This document shows positions 17,295 to 26,270 of a stretch of 64,000 nt of DNA, one piece after another. Origin of the DNA: Sphingobacterium tenebrionis (GTDB lineage Bacteria; Bacteroidota; Bacteroidia; Sphingobacteriales; Sphingobacteriaceae); contig NZ_JAYLLN010000021.1 in the NCBI RefSeq assembly GCF_037126265.1, positions 1-64,000 of the forward strand. The letters are read 5' to 3'. The first letter of the stretch is position 1, and every line of letters starts with the position of its first letter. Made by a program: the position numbers and the translations under genes. Under the pieces are notes generated by a model. That model did not search any database. It was given only the letters and a program-made list of their open reading frames with translations, and was not told where the DNA came from.

Positions 17295-18257
17295 TTAGTC
17301 TTCTTTTATGATAAATGTAGCTTTTGTCAAGAGATCTTGAACTTGTTTAGGGTCTACTGCCTTTAAGCGTATCTCAAACATGGATTGCTGTTCTTCAAAA
17401 TCCGGATAAGCGGTACTGATGTTTGCATAAGCGGTTAATGGTTTAACCGTCTCGATACGAGCTTGAATTTCCTCATTGTTCTGATATGGAATAACCAATG
17501 TTTTTTGGCTACCCTTTTGAAAATCCTTGATTTTTCCTTCAGGAACCGTTACTCTGAAATAGGTGCCATCCTGAATATATCCTGATACCAAACTATAACC
17601 AGCCAAAGCCAATTCTCCGGTTTTGAGGTTGATGTTTTCAATACTCATATCCTGCGGAGCCAAAATAAATCGCTCTTTAGCAGCAACCGTAACTTCAGAT
17701 ACTGCACCTAAAGCACGTTCCTTTTGGCCTAAAGCCATTTTCTGCTGTTCAATTCTTGCTCCATGTTGGACGTCGGCCAATTCTGCTTGGGCAGCTAAGT
17801 ATTGGTTTTTTGCGCCTTGGTATTTGGCATAGACTTCATCGTATTTTTGCTGTGCAACTAGGGAATCCTTCAATAGGTTATTCATCCGATTTAAAGATTT
17901 TTGGGCAAAGTCATATTGTTCCTTTAATCCGGATACTTTTGCGTTCAATTGTTTTATCTGTCCATCAGTGGCACCTTTAACAGCCATTTCATATTGTGCT
18001 TGTGCAGCGTTGAGTGCTCCCTGTGCCTGAATGGATTTCGCATCCACTTCAGGAAATTCCAGGATAAGTAAGGTGTCTCCTTTTTGAACAAATTGTCCCT
18101 CCTCTACCAATACCCGCTGAATCTTACCAGGGATTTTGGTGGTTACGGCAATTTGATCCCTTTCAATTTTACCTTCTATTTTAATTTGTTTTTTAGGATC
18201 TGTTTGACAGCTCTGTAATAGTAAGAATGCACTAAGGCTATATATTAATTTTTTCAT
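17295..18257 (-). CDS. HlyD/RND-type membrane-fusion lipoprotein
   Basis: 320-residue periplasmic adaptor linking the ABC-2 permease to TolC. The signal peptide ends in the lipobox LLLQSC (Cys17), so it is a lipoprotein. A split biotinyl-lipoyl domain (about 45-70 and 195-210) flanks an alpha-helical hairpin (about 75-185, heptad-rich), followed by a beta-barrel region. It begins two bases before the tolC stop on the opposite side of a tight junction, within the same operon. Confidence 0.88.
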   Translation of the reverse strand: MKKLIYSLSAFLLLQSCQTDPKKQIKIEGKIERDQIAVTTKIPGKIQRVLVEEGQFVQKGDTLLILEFPEVDAKSIQAQGALNAAQAQYEMAVKGATDGQIKQLNAKVSGLKEQYDFAQKSLNRMNNLLKDSLVAQQKYDEVYAKYQGAKNQYLAAQAELADVQHGARIEQQKMALGQKERALGAVSEVTVAAKERFILAPQDMSIENINLKTGELALAGYSLVSGYIQDGTYFRVTVPEGKIKDFQKGSQKTLVIPYQNNEEIQARIETVKPLTAYANISTAYPDFEEQQSMFEIRLKAVDPKQVQDLLTKATFIIKED

Positions 18258-18259
18258 GG

Positions 18260-19657
18260 TTATCGAGTTATAGTTTCGTATAAGTTTCCGTTAGCTTTCA
18301 AAAGTTCGCTAGCCGCTTGACGTTGTGCCAGCACTTGCTGGAAGTAGTTTAAAGACTGTTTATAATATTCGTTTTCAGCTTCCAGGCGTTCCGTAACATC
18401 TGTCAAACCTTCTTCAAATTGTCTGGATGCAAGATGAAGGTTGTTTTTGGCAATAGCTACCTGTTGCTCATTCACTTTGGTCTTTTTCAAAGCAAGCTGA
18501 TAATCTACCGTGGTTTTTTTCTGTAATAAGGAAAGCTTTTCCTGTGTATCCAACAGTTTGTTGTCATTGATCTGCATATCCAATTTTGTTTTCTCGATGG
18601 CAGTTTTATGTGCCTTTCCTTCAAAAATATTCCATTTCATTCCGATTCCTACCGCATAATTAGGGGCCATCTGAAAATGATTACTTTCCAATTTTAGGTT
18701 GCCCATTTTAGGAAGATTTTTGATGGTTAAATCTGTTGAAAATGCATTGATATAGGATAGATTACCAAAGGCAAAAACCTGGGGTAATCTACTACCCTTT
18801 TCTTTTTTGTAAACATATTCATAAGCTTTGCCTGCAGCCTCTAAAGCTTGAACTTCCTTACGGTTCATTGTTTGGGCATCTTCCAGATTCAAGCTGAGTT
18901 CCTGCAAATTGTAATTAGTTTCTTTTAAGCGTTCTATCGGTAGTCCTGTCAGTTCTTGAAGTTTGAAGAATAAGAGCTCCCGATTACTTTCCAGTTCTGC
19001 TTTTCTACTTTCCAATTCCAACATCGCCAATTTAATCTTGTCCCGATCATAGGGAATAGCTAAACCATTATCTATCGCTCGAACCACTTTTTCGTGTTCC
19101 TTTTTCAAGCGTTTTTCAGAATCTTGAATAAGTACATCCACCTCTTTCAACAACATCAGCTGATCAAAACTCAGGACCACTTCTTGAGCTAATTGATCAT
19201 AACCTGCTTGATTCATTAAATCCTGTGCTTTGAATTTTTGTTCGAGGGCTTTTTGTCCGTTAGTGATCTGCAGTCCACTAAAAATAACCTGGGTGGCAGT
19301 TACCCCTGCCATGGCTACTTGTGAAGAAACATTTAATTGTTGCGAGCCATCATAAATGGAAGTTCCTAAAAGGGGCAATTGTTTTGTAGGAAGATCTATA
19401 TCCATATTACTGTTCAAATAGCCATACATGGCATTTGCACTAACATGAGGTAGGAATTTTCCTTTTACATGCTCCCTTTCCAAGGAAATCTTTTGATTTT
19501 CCAAGGTGGCATTCTGAATAGATCTGTTGTGTTGAATGGCTTGTTCTACAGGTTGTTTAAACTCTTTAAATCCGATTTGTTGAGCTTGAACGGATATTGT
19601 AGAACCAAATAATACGGCAGTACTTATTAAAGCCTTTCTAATTGTTTGATTGTTCAT
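18260..19657 (-). CDS. TolC-family outer membrane efflux protein
   Basis: 465 residues with a signal peptide (MNNQTIRKALISTAVLFGST, cleavage near VQAQ) and the two-fold repeated long-helix and beta-strand pattern of TolC proteins; heptad-rich helices occupy about 150-260 and 370-450. It makes the outer membrane channel of the tripartite exporter encoded with the next two genes. It is preceded by a Crp-like regulator gene on the same strand, 79 bases away. Confidence 0.9.
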   Translation of the reverse strand: MNNQTIRKALISTAVLFGSTISVQAQQIGFKEFKQPVEQAIQHNRSIQNATLENQKISLEREHVKGKFLPHVSANAMYGYLNSNMDIDLPTKQLPLLGTSIYDGSQQLNVSSQVAMAGVTATQVIFSGLQITNGQKALEQKFKAQDLMNQAGYDQLAQEVVLSFDQLMLLKEVDVLIQDSEKRLKKEHEKVVRAIDNGLAIPYDRDKIKLAMLELESRKAELESNRELLFFKLQELTGLPIERLKETNYNLQELSLNLEDAQTMNRKEVQALEAAGKAYEYVYKKEKGSRLPQVFAFGNLSYINAFSTDLTIKNLPKMGNLKLESNHFQMAPNYAVGIGMKWNIFEGKAHKTAIEKTKLDMQINDNKLLDTQEKLSLLQKKTTVDYQLALKKTKVNEQQVAIAKNNLHLASRQFEEGLTDVTERLEAENEYYKQSLNYFQQVLAQRQAASELLKANGNLYETITR

Positions 19658-19736
19658 GACCAGTTTGTATTATCTTTTAACAATACAAAGGTCATGAGGA
19701 TAAGGGAGGATATTTTTAAGATATCTTAAAAAAGGT

Positions 19737-20303
19737 CTATACCTTTCCTCTAATTACGGATAAAGTTTGTTGTGATATGCCAAGATATGAAGCAATATGT
19801 CCTAAACTGGCATTTTGGAATAATGTAGGGTTTTGGGTTATAAGACCTTCATACCTTTCCTGGGCAGTTTCAAATTGTGTGTTGTAGAACCTGTTCGAAA
19901 AATTGATCAATGAATCCAATAGCACTTTCTGAATGATCTGATTGACGGTTATATTGGTTTTGGCAAGTTCTTCTATGGGAGCAAATGGCATTAGCCATAT
20001 TTTTGATGGCGCTAATGCTTGAAATCCAAAAAGTGAAGGTTTTCTGTAGAATACACTTTCAATACCTGTACTAAAGCTATTAGGACCGAAAAAATAATGC
20101 GTAATATCCTTTCCGTTTTTATAATAATAGATTCTAGTGAAACCACTCTCAATAAAATAGATATACCTTAAATGACTGTCTGGTTCAAAAATAATATCTC
20201 CTTTTTGATATTCTTTCTGTTCCATGATCTGGTCGAAAAATTGTTCAACCTCATCATTAATATGATAATATTCACTAAAAAAATTCAATAAGGGTGTTCC
20301 CAT
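19737..20303 (-). CDS. Crp/Fnr-family transcriptional regulator
   Basis: 188 residues: cyclic-nucleotide-binding-type domain (about 20-115; GDIIFEPDSHLRYIYFIESG) and a C-terminal helix-turn-helix (ASLGHIASYLGISQQTLSVIR, about 165-185). It lies directly upstream of the TolC-HlyD-ABC-2 genes in the same orientation and is divergent to the heme operon, so it could control either; the tandem position favours the exporter. The ligand is unknown. Confidence 0.87.
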   Translation of the reverse strand: MGTPLLNFFSEYYHINDEVEQFFDQIMEQKEYQKGDIIFEPDSHLRYIYFIESGFTRIYYYKNGKDITHYFFGPNSFSTGIESVFYRKPSLFGFQALAPSKIWLMPFAPIEELAKTNITVNQIIQKVLLDSLINFSNRFYNTQFETAQERYEGLITQNPTLFQNASLGHIASYLGISQQTLSVIRGKV

Positions 20304-20368
20304 GAAATAAAAATAAGGCTTTTATTTCCGATTATTAAACTAAAATTTCCTTTCACGTCCCTTTCTTA

Positions 20369-20400
20369 TTTGGAACTGTTCTAAACAAGCTATAAGTTTG
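20369..20400 (+). promoter_or_regulatory. Promoter of the heme uptake operon (Bacteroidota consensus)
   Basis: TTTG at 20369-20372, a 20-base spacer, and TAAGTTTG at 20393-20400 match the Bacteroidota -33/-7 consensus TTTG and TAnnTTTG. Transcription would start near 20405, which rules out a GTG start at 20403 and supports the ATG at 20433. I saw no clear Fur-like inverted repeat over it. Confidence 0.7.
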
Positions 20401-20432
20401 TAGTGTTGTTTATAATGATTCTAAATAATTAC

Positions 20433-22514
20433 ATGAGACTTACTTTTTACATACTTTGCTATTCCTTATTACAAACATCAATTAATCCTGTTTTTGGTCA
20501 AACATCTTTGGATAAGGATCAGCGCCAAAAGCAGGATTCTTTATTTCAAAAACAAGTTATTGAGCAGGTGGTTGTGACAGGACAAATAAAGCCTACCTCC
20601 TTAAAAAACTCCATATATGCCGTTCGAACCATCAATCGGGATGATATCATTCGACGAGCTACAAGCGATATTACCACTCTTCTGAATACGCAATTAGGAA
20701 TCCGCTTTAATAATGATTTGGTTCTTGGTGAATCTGACATTGAATTAATGGGTATGAGTGGGCAAAATGTAAAGATCTTATTGGATGGCATTCCATTGAT
20801 TGATCGTGGAAGTACGAAACAAAGTCTGTCACAGATCGACATCAATACGATCGAGCGCATTGAACTTGTTGAAGGACCTGTGTCGGTCATTTATGGAACG
20901 GATGCTTTGGCAGGTGTAATCAATATCATTACAAGAGATGCAAGTACCTTAAAGAGCCAATGGAATTTGGAAGTCAGACTTCTTGAAGAAACGGTAAATA
21001 CCGAATATAATCCAGCCTATGCAGAAGGTCGACATAACCTACATGCCAATCTGATTTACAGCAAAAATAATTGGTATGGGAATATGACCGCCAGCAGGAA
21101 TACCTTTGGTGGTTATCAAGGCAATCTTTCTGGAAGAGCACTGGCCTGGCAACCGAAAGACCAATACCTGGCATCAGGAAAAATAGGTTATAATCATAAT
21201 AATCTGCATGTATTTTACAATTTTAGTTTGCTGGACGAGGATATTTATACACCGGGGAACATCTTACCCAATAACAGATATATAGATAAGAATTATCTAA
21301 CCAACCGATATAACCATATGGTTCAGGCCGACTGGCAATGGAAGGAAAAATGGAATTTTGTTAGCTCTTTTACCCAACAGAATTACAGGCGTGCCACCGT
21401 AACCAATATACATGACTTTGAAAAAGGAACGATGGAACTGAGTACGGGCGCTGGTGAACAGGATGTTTCTACTTTTTATCAAAGTTTTGGGAAAATTACT
21501 GGCCATTATAAATGGTCAAATCGATTGGATTTATTGAGTGGCGTGGATATTGATTACGATCGAGGGTCGGGAGCCCGAATACAAGAGCGATCTGAAATTT
21601 GGGATCTTGCAGCTTTTATAACGGCAGATTACCGACCAATTTCTTGGTTGATGATTAGACCTGGTCTACGGTTTATACATAACTCCATATATGATGCTCC
21701 TCCGGTAATTCCTTCTATTAATGCAAAATTATTGTTGAATGAACATTTTGATTTGAGACTTTCCTATGCTCGTGGTTTTCGGGCACCAAGCCTAAGAGAA
21801 CTTTACTTTAACTTTTTTGACAGTAATCATCAAATTGAAGGCAATAAAGATCTGAAAGCTGAACATAGTAACAGTTACCATTTAAATCTAAATTTTGAAA
21901 AAGCATTTCATTCACAAGCTTTTCTAAGGACAAGTTTTGGTAGCTACTACAATCAATTCAATAATCTGGTCACGATGAGTATGAAGCCTGGGGATAACAG
22001 GGTGAATACTTACCTCAATTTGGCCCATTATAAAACCACTGGATTTAACCTTGCCAATACTTTTTCTTACAAACACTTAAAAATAGATCTTGGCCTTGGC
22101 TATATAGGTAGATATAATATGCAAAAAGCAATTAATCAAGAACTAAAACAATTTTTATGGACGCCAGAGCTTAATGCTGGAATATCGCAAGAGATACCTC
22201 GATGGGCGACAAATATTTCTGTATTTTATAAATATAATGGCAAAAGGCCGGGATATGAAACCATACAGACCAATACTGGCGTAGAAGCTAGACAGACCAG
22301 TCTCGCCAGTTTCCAACAACTCGACCTGAGCGTGAATAAAACCCTTTTCAAAGGTTTAAACCTACAGGCGGGTATTCGAAACTTGACCAATACAGAAAAT
22401 ATTGAAAATACGGCCACAGTTGGTTCAGGAGCACATAGTTCTTCCGTTTCCTCTGTACCTATTAGTTATGGAAGATCATACTTCTTTGGTTTGCTTTACA
22501 ATTTGAATAAATAA
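20433..22514 (+). CDS. hmuR: TonB-dependent heme receptor
   Basis: Outer membrane beta-barrel of about 693 residues that imports heme with TonB energy. There is a signal peptide (MRLTFYILCYSLLQTSINPV, ending FGQ), then a plug domain (about 35-170; LLDGIPLIDRG, VEGPVSVIYGTDALAGVINIITR) and the barrel. In the barrel the heme-receptor FRAP box (GFRAPSLRELYF) and a degenerate NPDL box (GNKDLKAEHS) are present, with a histidine between them (DSNHQ), a position that binds heme in HemR-type receptors. There is no SusC-like N-terminal domain. The start is chosen from the promoter position. It is the first gene of the operon, one base before the HmuY-like gene. Confidence 0.9.
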   Translation: MRLTFYILCYSLLQTSINPVFGQTSLDKDQRQKQDSLFQKQVIEQVVVTGQIKPTSLKNSIYAVRTINRDDIIRRATSDITTLLNTQLGIRFNNDLVLGESDIELMGMSGQNVKILLDGIPLIDRGSTKQSLSQIDINTIERIELVEGPVSVIYGTDALAGVINIITRDASTLKSQWNLEVRLLEETVNTEYNPAYAEGRHNLHANLIYSKNNWYGNMTASRNTFGGYQGNLSGRALAWQPKDQYLASGKIGYNHNNLHVFYNFSLLDEDIYTPGNILPNNRYIDKNYLTNRYNHMVQADWQWKEKWNFVSSFTQQNYRRATVTNIHDFEKGTMELSTGAGEQDVSTFYQSFGKITGHYKWSNRLDLLSGVDIDYDRGSGARIQERSEIWDLAAFITADYRPISWLMIRPGLRFIHNSIYDAPPVIPSINAKLLLNEHFDLRLSYARGFRAPSLRELYFNFFDSNHQIEGNKDLKAEHSNSYHLNLNFEKAFHSQAFLRTSFGSYYNQFNNLVTMSMKPGDNRVNTYLNLAHYKTTGFNLANTFSYKHLKIDLGLGYIGRYNMQKAINQELKQFLWTPELNAGISQEIPRWATNISVFYKYNGKRPGYETIQTNTGVEARQTSLASFQQLDLSVNKTLFKGLNLQAGIRNLTNTENIENTATVGSGAHSSSVSSVPISYGRSYFFGLLYNLNK

Positions 22515-22515
22515 T

Positions 22516-23574
22516 ATGAGAACAATTACTACTTTAAGTGCTGTTGCGATTTTAGGATTTTTAATGTTAGGATCTTGTAAAAGACAAGATGCACCTATCC
22601 CTAAAATAAAACCTTCTGATGGAAATAAATTAACCTTAGACGGTGGACCTGGCGGTTCGTATGCCGAAAATGCGGTATATGTTGATTTGAGCACAGATAA
22701 ACAATCGTCAGTTAAACGAAGTTCCTGGAACTTAGGCTTTCATTGCGGTGCAGAATTCAGTGTTATTCTGAATAGTTCGATGGATATGTCGGCAATGGTT
22801 ACCAATTCCACCGACATTAAATCAGTCAATAAAACTAATTTCGATGTTGAACAATTGAAGTTAGATATCAAGCCTGAAAAACTGAAGATTTATGATGATA
22901 CATTAGGTAGGCTAAACCATAATGTCATCGCTGAAATCAAGGCCAATGCTAACGACAATAAGGTCTATGTAGTTAACAGCCCAACTCCCAAAGGCGATGA
23001 TGAATTTTGGAAAGTTAGGATCGTAAGAAGCGGTACAAATGCTTATACCCTGGAATATGCAAAATTAGAGGATCAACAAATCAAATCATTGAGTATAACG
23101 AAAGAGGAGGCTTTTAATTTTAAATTCATCTCCTTCGCCTCAGGTCCGGTAAATGTAGAGCCCAAAAAAGAAGAATGGGATTTTGTGTGGACAAGATCAA
23201 TCTATTTTACTTCCATGGCCGGAACTCCTGTACCCTATTCTTTCAGTGATTTAATATTTACCAACCATCTTTACAAAGTTACTTCTGAACAAATCATCTT
23301 TTTGGACAAAGATGGAAAAAGCAATGGTAAACCCACTTATGCTGAATTTGACGAAAGCAAATTATCCTTAGTAACCTTTAAACCCAATAGAAATGTGATT
23401 GGTGCTAATTGGAGAAGTGCTTTCTCTCCTGGTGCCTATAAAGATCGTTACTATGTAATCAAGGATAATCTTGGAAACATCTATAAGTTGAAATTTATCG
23501 CCATGGGTGCTGGAGGTGATGGCGGAAAACGTGGATATCCTGAATTGGAATATAAACTTGTAAAAGCCTATTAA
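22516..23574 (+). CDS. hmuY: HmuY-family heme-binding lipoprotein
   Basis: 352-residue lipoprotein with lipobox FLMLGSC (Cys21). In Porphyromonas, HmuY takes heme from host proteins and hands it to HmuR; the adjacency to a heme receptor gene here supports the same role. The beta-rich region with ENAVYVDLSTD and SSWNLGFHCGAEF (about 50-85) and a later EEWDFVWTRS-type segment (about 220) look like two related halves. It is longer than the roughly 215-residue P. gingivalis protein. Which residues bind the iron cannot be assigned by eye. Confidence 0.8.
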   Translation: MRTITTLSAVAILGFLMLGSCKRQDAPIPKIKPSDGNKLTLDGGPGGSYAENAVYVDLSTDKQSSVKRSSWNLGFHCGAEFSVILNSSMDMSAMVTNSTDIKSVNKTNFDVEQLKLDIKPEKLKIYDDTLGRLNHNVIAEIKANANDNKVYVVNSPTPKGDDEFWKVRIVRSGTNAYTLEYAKLEDQQIKSLSITKEEAFNFKFISFASGPVNVEPKKEEWDFVWTRSIYFTSMAGTPVPYSFSDLIFTNHLYKVTSEQIIFLDKDGKSNGKPTYAEFDESKLSLVTFKPNRNVIGANWRSAFSPGAYKDRYYVIKDNLGNIYKLKFIAMGAGGDGGKRGYPELEYKLVKAY

Positions 23575-23575
23575 C

Positions 23576-24451
23576 ATGAAAAATATTGGATACTTGTTCG
23601 TATTTATGGCCTTTGCGCTGTTTATTTCCTCCTGCCAAAGTGGAAATTCGGAAACACAGAGCGCTGCAGCCAATAACCCTGATTCATTACGCATTGTCTC
23701 GTTGAATGGTACTATAACGGAAATATTGAGCTTGGCCGGATTAGAAGATCAGATCGTAGGCACTGATGTAGCTTCGACCTATCCAGAGTCCATAAAATCC
23801 AAACCTAAGGTTGGTCATAATCGTAAAATCCCGGTGGAAGGTGTATTAGCCTTAAACCCCAATTTGGTTATCGGAACCACAACAGAGGTTCCAAAAGAAA
23901 CTGTTGAACAGTTTCGACAGGCAGGTCTAAAGGTCTTACTGCTTGATCAGGAGTATTCTGTTGAAGGCTCGAGGAACCTTATCCGTGCATTAACCGATTC
24001 GTTGAACCTGAAACTTAAAGGAGATTCCATTCTTTCATCGTTCGATAAAGAAATTGCGGATGTAAAGTCTTTCCCGGAATCCCACGGAAAACCTAAGGTC
24101 CTATTTATTTATGCACGTGGTAGTGGAACCATGATGGTTGGTGGATCTGATACCCAAGTGGATAAAATTATCCAATTGGCAGGAGCGGTGAATCCAGCAA
24201 AAGATTTTAAGGACTATAGACCATTAACATCCGAGTCTTTGGTGAATTATAATCCTGATGTATTGTTGCTGTTTGATTCTGGATTATCCAGCCTAGGTAG
24301 TGCTGAAGGCCTATTATCAGTTCAAGGCGTAAAGCAGACCAATGCTGGCAAAAACAAGAAAATTATTGCCATGGATGGACAGTTATTATCGGGCTTTAGT
24401 CCGCGGTTGCCACAGGCGATCAAAGAGTTACATACTAAAATTCATGAATGA
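23576..24451 (+). CDS. hmuT: Heme ABC transporter substrate-binding lipoprotein
   Basis: 291-residue periplasmic binding protein of the TroA/BtuF fold, with lipobox LFISSC (Cys20). The segments RIVSLNGTITEIL, GTDVASTYPES and GHNRKIPVEGVLALNPNLV at the N-lobe and the GTMMVGGSDTQVDKIIQLAG stretch in the C-lobe are those of HmuT-type heme binders. It starts one base after hmuY and overlaps hmuU by four bases, so the whole set is translationally coupled. Confidence 0.9.
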   Translation: MKNIGYLFVFMAFALFISSCQSGNSETQSAAANNPDSLRIVSLNGTITEILSLAGLEDQIVGTDVASTYPESIKSKPKVGHNRKIPVEGVLALNPNLVIGTTTEVPKETVEQFRQAGLKVLLLDQEYSVEGSRNLIRALTDSLNLKLKGDSILSSFDKEIADVKSFPESHGKPKVLFIYARGSGTMMVGGSDTQVDKIIQLAGAVNPAKDFKDYRPLTSESLVNYNPDVLLLFDSGLSSLGSAEGLLSVQGVKQTNAGKNKKIIAMDGQLLSGFSPRLPQAIKELHTKIHE

Positions 24452-25494
24452 TAGAAAAATATAAAACGATTTTCATTATCTCTCTACTACTATTTCTAAT
24501 TGGCTCCTGCATACTTTCCATATGTGTAGGGGCCATAGAAATACCCTTAGGTGATTTAATGAAAATAATTAACAAACAATTCCGATCAAATAATCCTGTT
24601 GAATCCCAACAGGAGGCCGTGTTAATGGCTATCCGTATGCCCAGAGTCATCCTTGGTCTTTTGATCGGTGGAACATTAGGGATATGCGGTACAGCCATCC
24701 AAGGGATTTTCCGAAATCCATTGGCGGAACCTGGGCTGATAGGGATATCCTCTGGTGCATCCTTATTTGCTGTAATGTTCATTGTATTAGGAAATTCCCT
24801 ATTTTCTAGTTTAACGCATTATATGGGTTACTATGCTTTAGCTATAGTTTCGTTTTTAGGAGCTCTGCTCACGACAACTGTACTTTACAAGTTTTCAGTG
24901 AGGAAAGGAAGAACTTCCATCACAACCTTACTTTTAATGGGCATTGCTATCAATGCATTGATCGGGGCATTGGTGGGTCTTTTTACATTTATTGCGAATG
25001 ATGAAGAGTTAAGGAATATCACTTTTTGGAATCTAGGAAGCTTGGGAGGTGCTAGCTGGCAATCAGTTGCTGCCCTGCTCCCATTTGCATTGATTTGTAT
25101 GGGCTCTTTGCTATTCTTTGGAAAACCCCTAAATGCCTTATTGTTGGGTGAATCCCAAGCGGAACATCTAGGGATTAATTTGCAGCAAACCAAAAGGACT
25201 ATTGTGGTATTAACAGCAATCGGTGTAGGCGCCTGTGTGGCCCTTTCAGGAATCATCGGATTTCTGGCACTTCTTGTTCCACATTTATTGCGGATGACCG
25301 TTACGGCTGATCACAAATTCCTTCTTCCCGGCTCCGTACTTTTGGGAGCTAGTTTATTGGTATTAGCAGATTTATTGGCTAGAACGATCGTTATTCCTGC
25401 CGAACTTCCGATAGGAATCATTACAGCTATCATGGGTGTGCCCATGTTTTTAGCCATAATTATAAAGAATACGAAGGAAGGAAATATATCATGA
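24448..25494 (+). CDS. hmuU: Heme ABC transporter permease (FecCD family)
   Basis: 348-residue permease with about ten hydrophobic segments. The family motifs RMPRVILGLLIGGTLGICG, FRNPLAEPGLIGISSGA and the coupling segment GFLALLVPHLLR are present. It forms the membrane channel with hmuV and receives heme from hmuT. ATGA overlaps join it to both neighbours. Confidence 0.92.
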   Translation: MIEKYKTIFIISLLLFLIGSCILSICVGAIEIPLGDLMKIINKQFRSNNPVESQQEAVLMAIRMPRVILGLLIGGTLGICGTAIQGIFRNPLAEPGLIGISSGASLFAVMFIVLGNSLFSSLTHYMGYYALAIVSFLGALLTTTVLYKFSVRKGRTSITTLLLMGIAINALIGALVGLFTFIANDEELRNITFWNLGSLGGASWQSVAALLPFALICMGSLLFFGKPLNALLLGESQAEHLGINLQQTKRTIVVLTAIGVGACVALSGIIGFLALLVPHLLRMTVTADHKFLLPGSVLLGASLLVLADLLARTIVIPAELPIGIITAIMGVPMFLAIIIKNTKEGNIS

Positions 25495-26270
25495 TTTCCA
25501 TCCAAGGACTTAATTATTTCATTGGATCCCAAAGGATTCTTCAGGATGTTCAAATGCGGGTTGTTGGCGGTGAATTGGTTGGGATTATCGGTCCTAATGG
25601 TGCTGGGAAATCCAGTTTATTGAAATTAATCAGTAAGGAAAATCATGGATATTCTGGTGAGATCTTGATTAATGGTAAGAATTTGAAGAAATATAAGATT
25701 TTGGAATTGGCTAAATTCAGAGCTGTTCTTCCGCAGAGCAATTACCTTGCTGTTAATCTTAAGGTTTTGGATATTGTTTTGATGGGTAGATATCCGCATT
25801 TCAATTATAAGCCGAGTTCTGAAGATATTAGGATTGCGAAATGTTGTTTGGATGAAATGGGTATGGCGGGGTTTCAGGAAAGAATGATTTTTACGTTATC
25901 AGGAGGAGAACAACAAAGGGTGCAATTGGCAAGGGTTCTTGCCCAGATTTATCAGCAAAGGGACGGGATATTGTTGATGGATGAGCCGATCAATGGATTG
26001 GATCTGGAGTATCAACAGGTTATTTTAGAAAAGGCAAAGGATCTGGCAAGGCTTGGAATGTGTGTTATCTGTGTGTTGCATGATATCAATTTGGCGGCGC
26101 AGTATGCAGATCAAATTCTTTTATTGAAAAATGGGAAGGTAAAGGATTTTGGACCTCCTGAGGAGGTTTTGACGGAGGAAGCGGTTTTTGATATGTATCA
26201 TACAAAAGTGAAAAGAATTGAAAAAGGAATTTTGGGGTATACGGGCATTCTTCCTTCAGGGATGGGATGA
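25491..26270 (+). CDS. hmuV: Heme ABC transporter ATP-binding protein
   Basis: 259-residue ATPase. Walker A GPNGAGKS (34-41), signature LSGGEQQR (136-143), Walker B LLMDEP (161-166; followed by INGLD rather than the usual TxxLD) and H-loop LHD in CVLHDINLAAQYAD are intact. It energises hmuU. It is followed by a 341-base stretch with a large palindromic repeat before hmuS. Confidence 0.92.
   Translation: MISIQGLNYFIGSQRILQDVQMRVVGGELVGIIGPNGAGKSSLLKLISKENHGYSGEILINGKNLKKYKILELAKFRAVLPQSNYLAVNLKVLDIVLMGRYPHFNYKPSSEDIRIAKCCLDEMGMAGFQERMIFTLSGGEQQRVQLARVLAQIYQQRDGILLMDEPINGLDLEYQQVILEKAKDLARLGMCVICVLHDINLAAQYADQILLLKNGKVKDFGPPEEVLTEEAVFDMYHTKVKRIEKGILGYTGILPSGMG

Noticed and set aside
20304..20432. 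A Fur box in front of the heme operon
   Set aside because: I looked for a 19-base GATAAT-type inverted repeat near the promoter and found only AT-rich sequence with no convincing symmetry.
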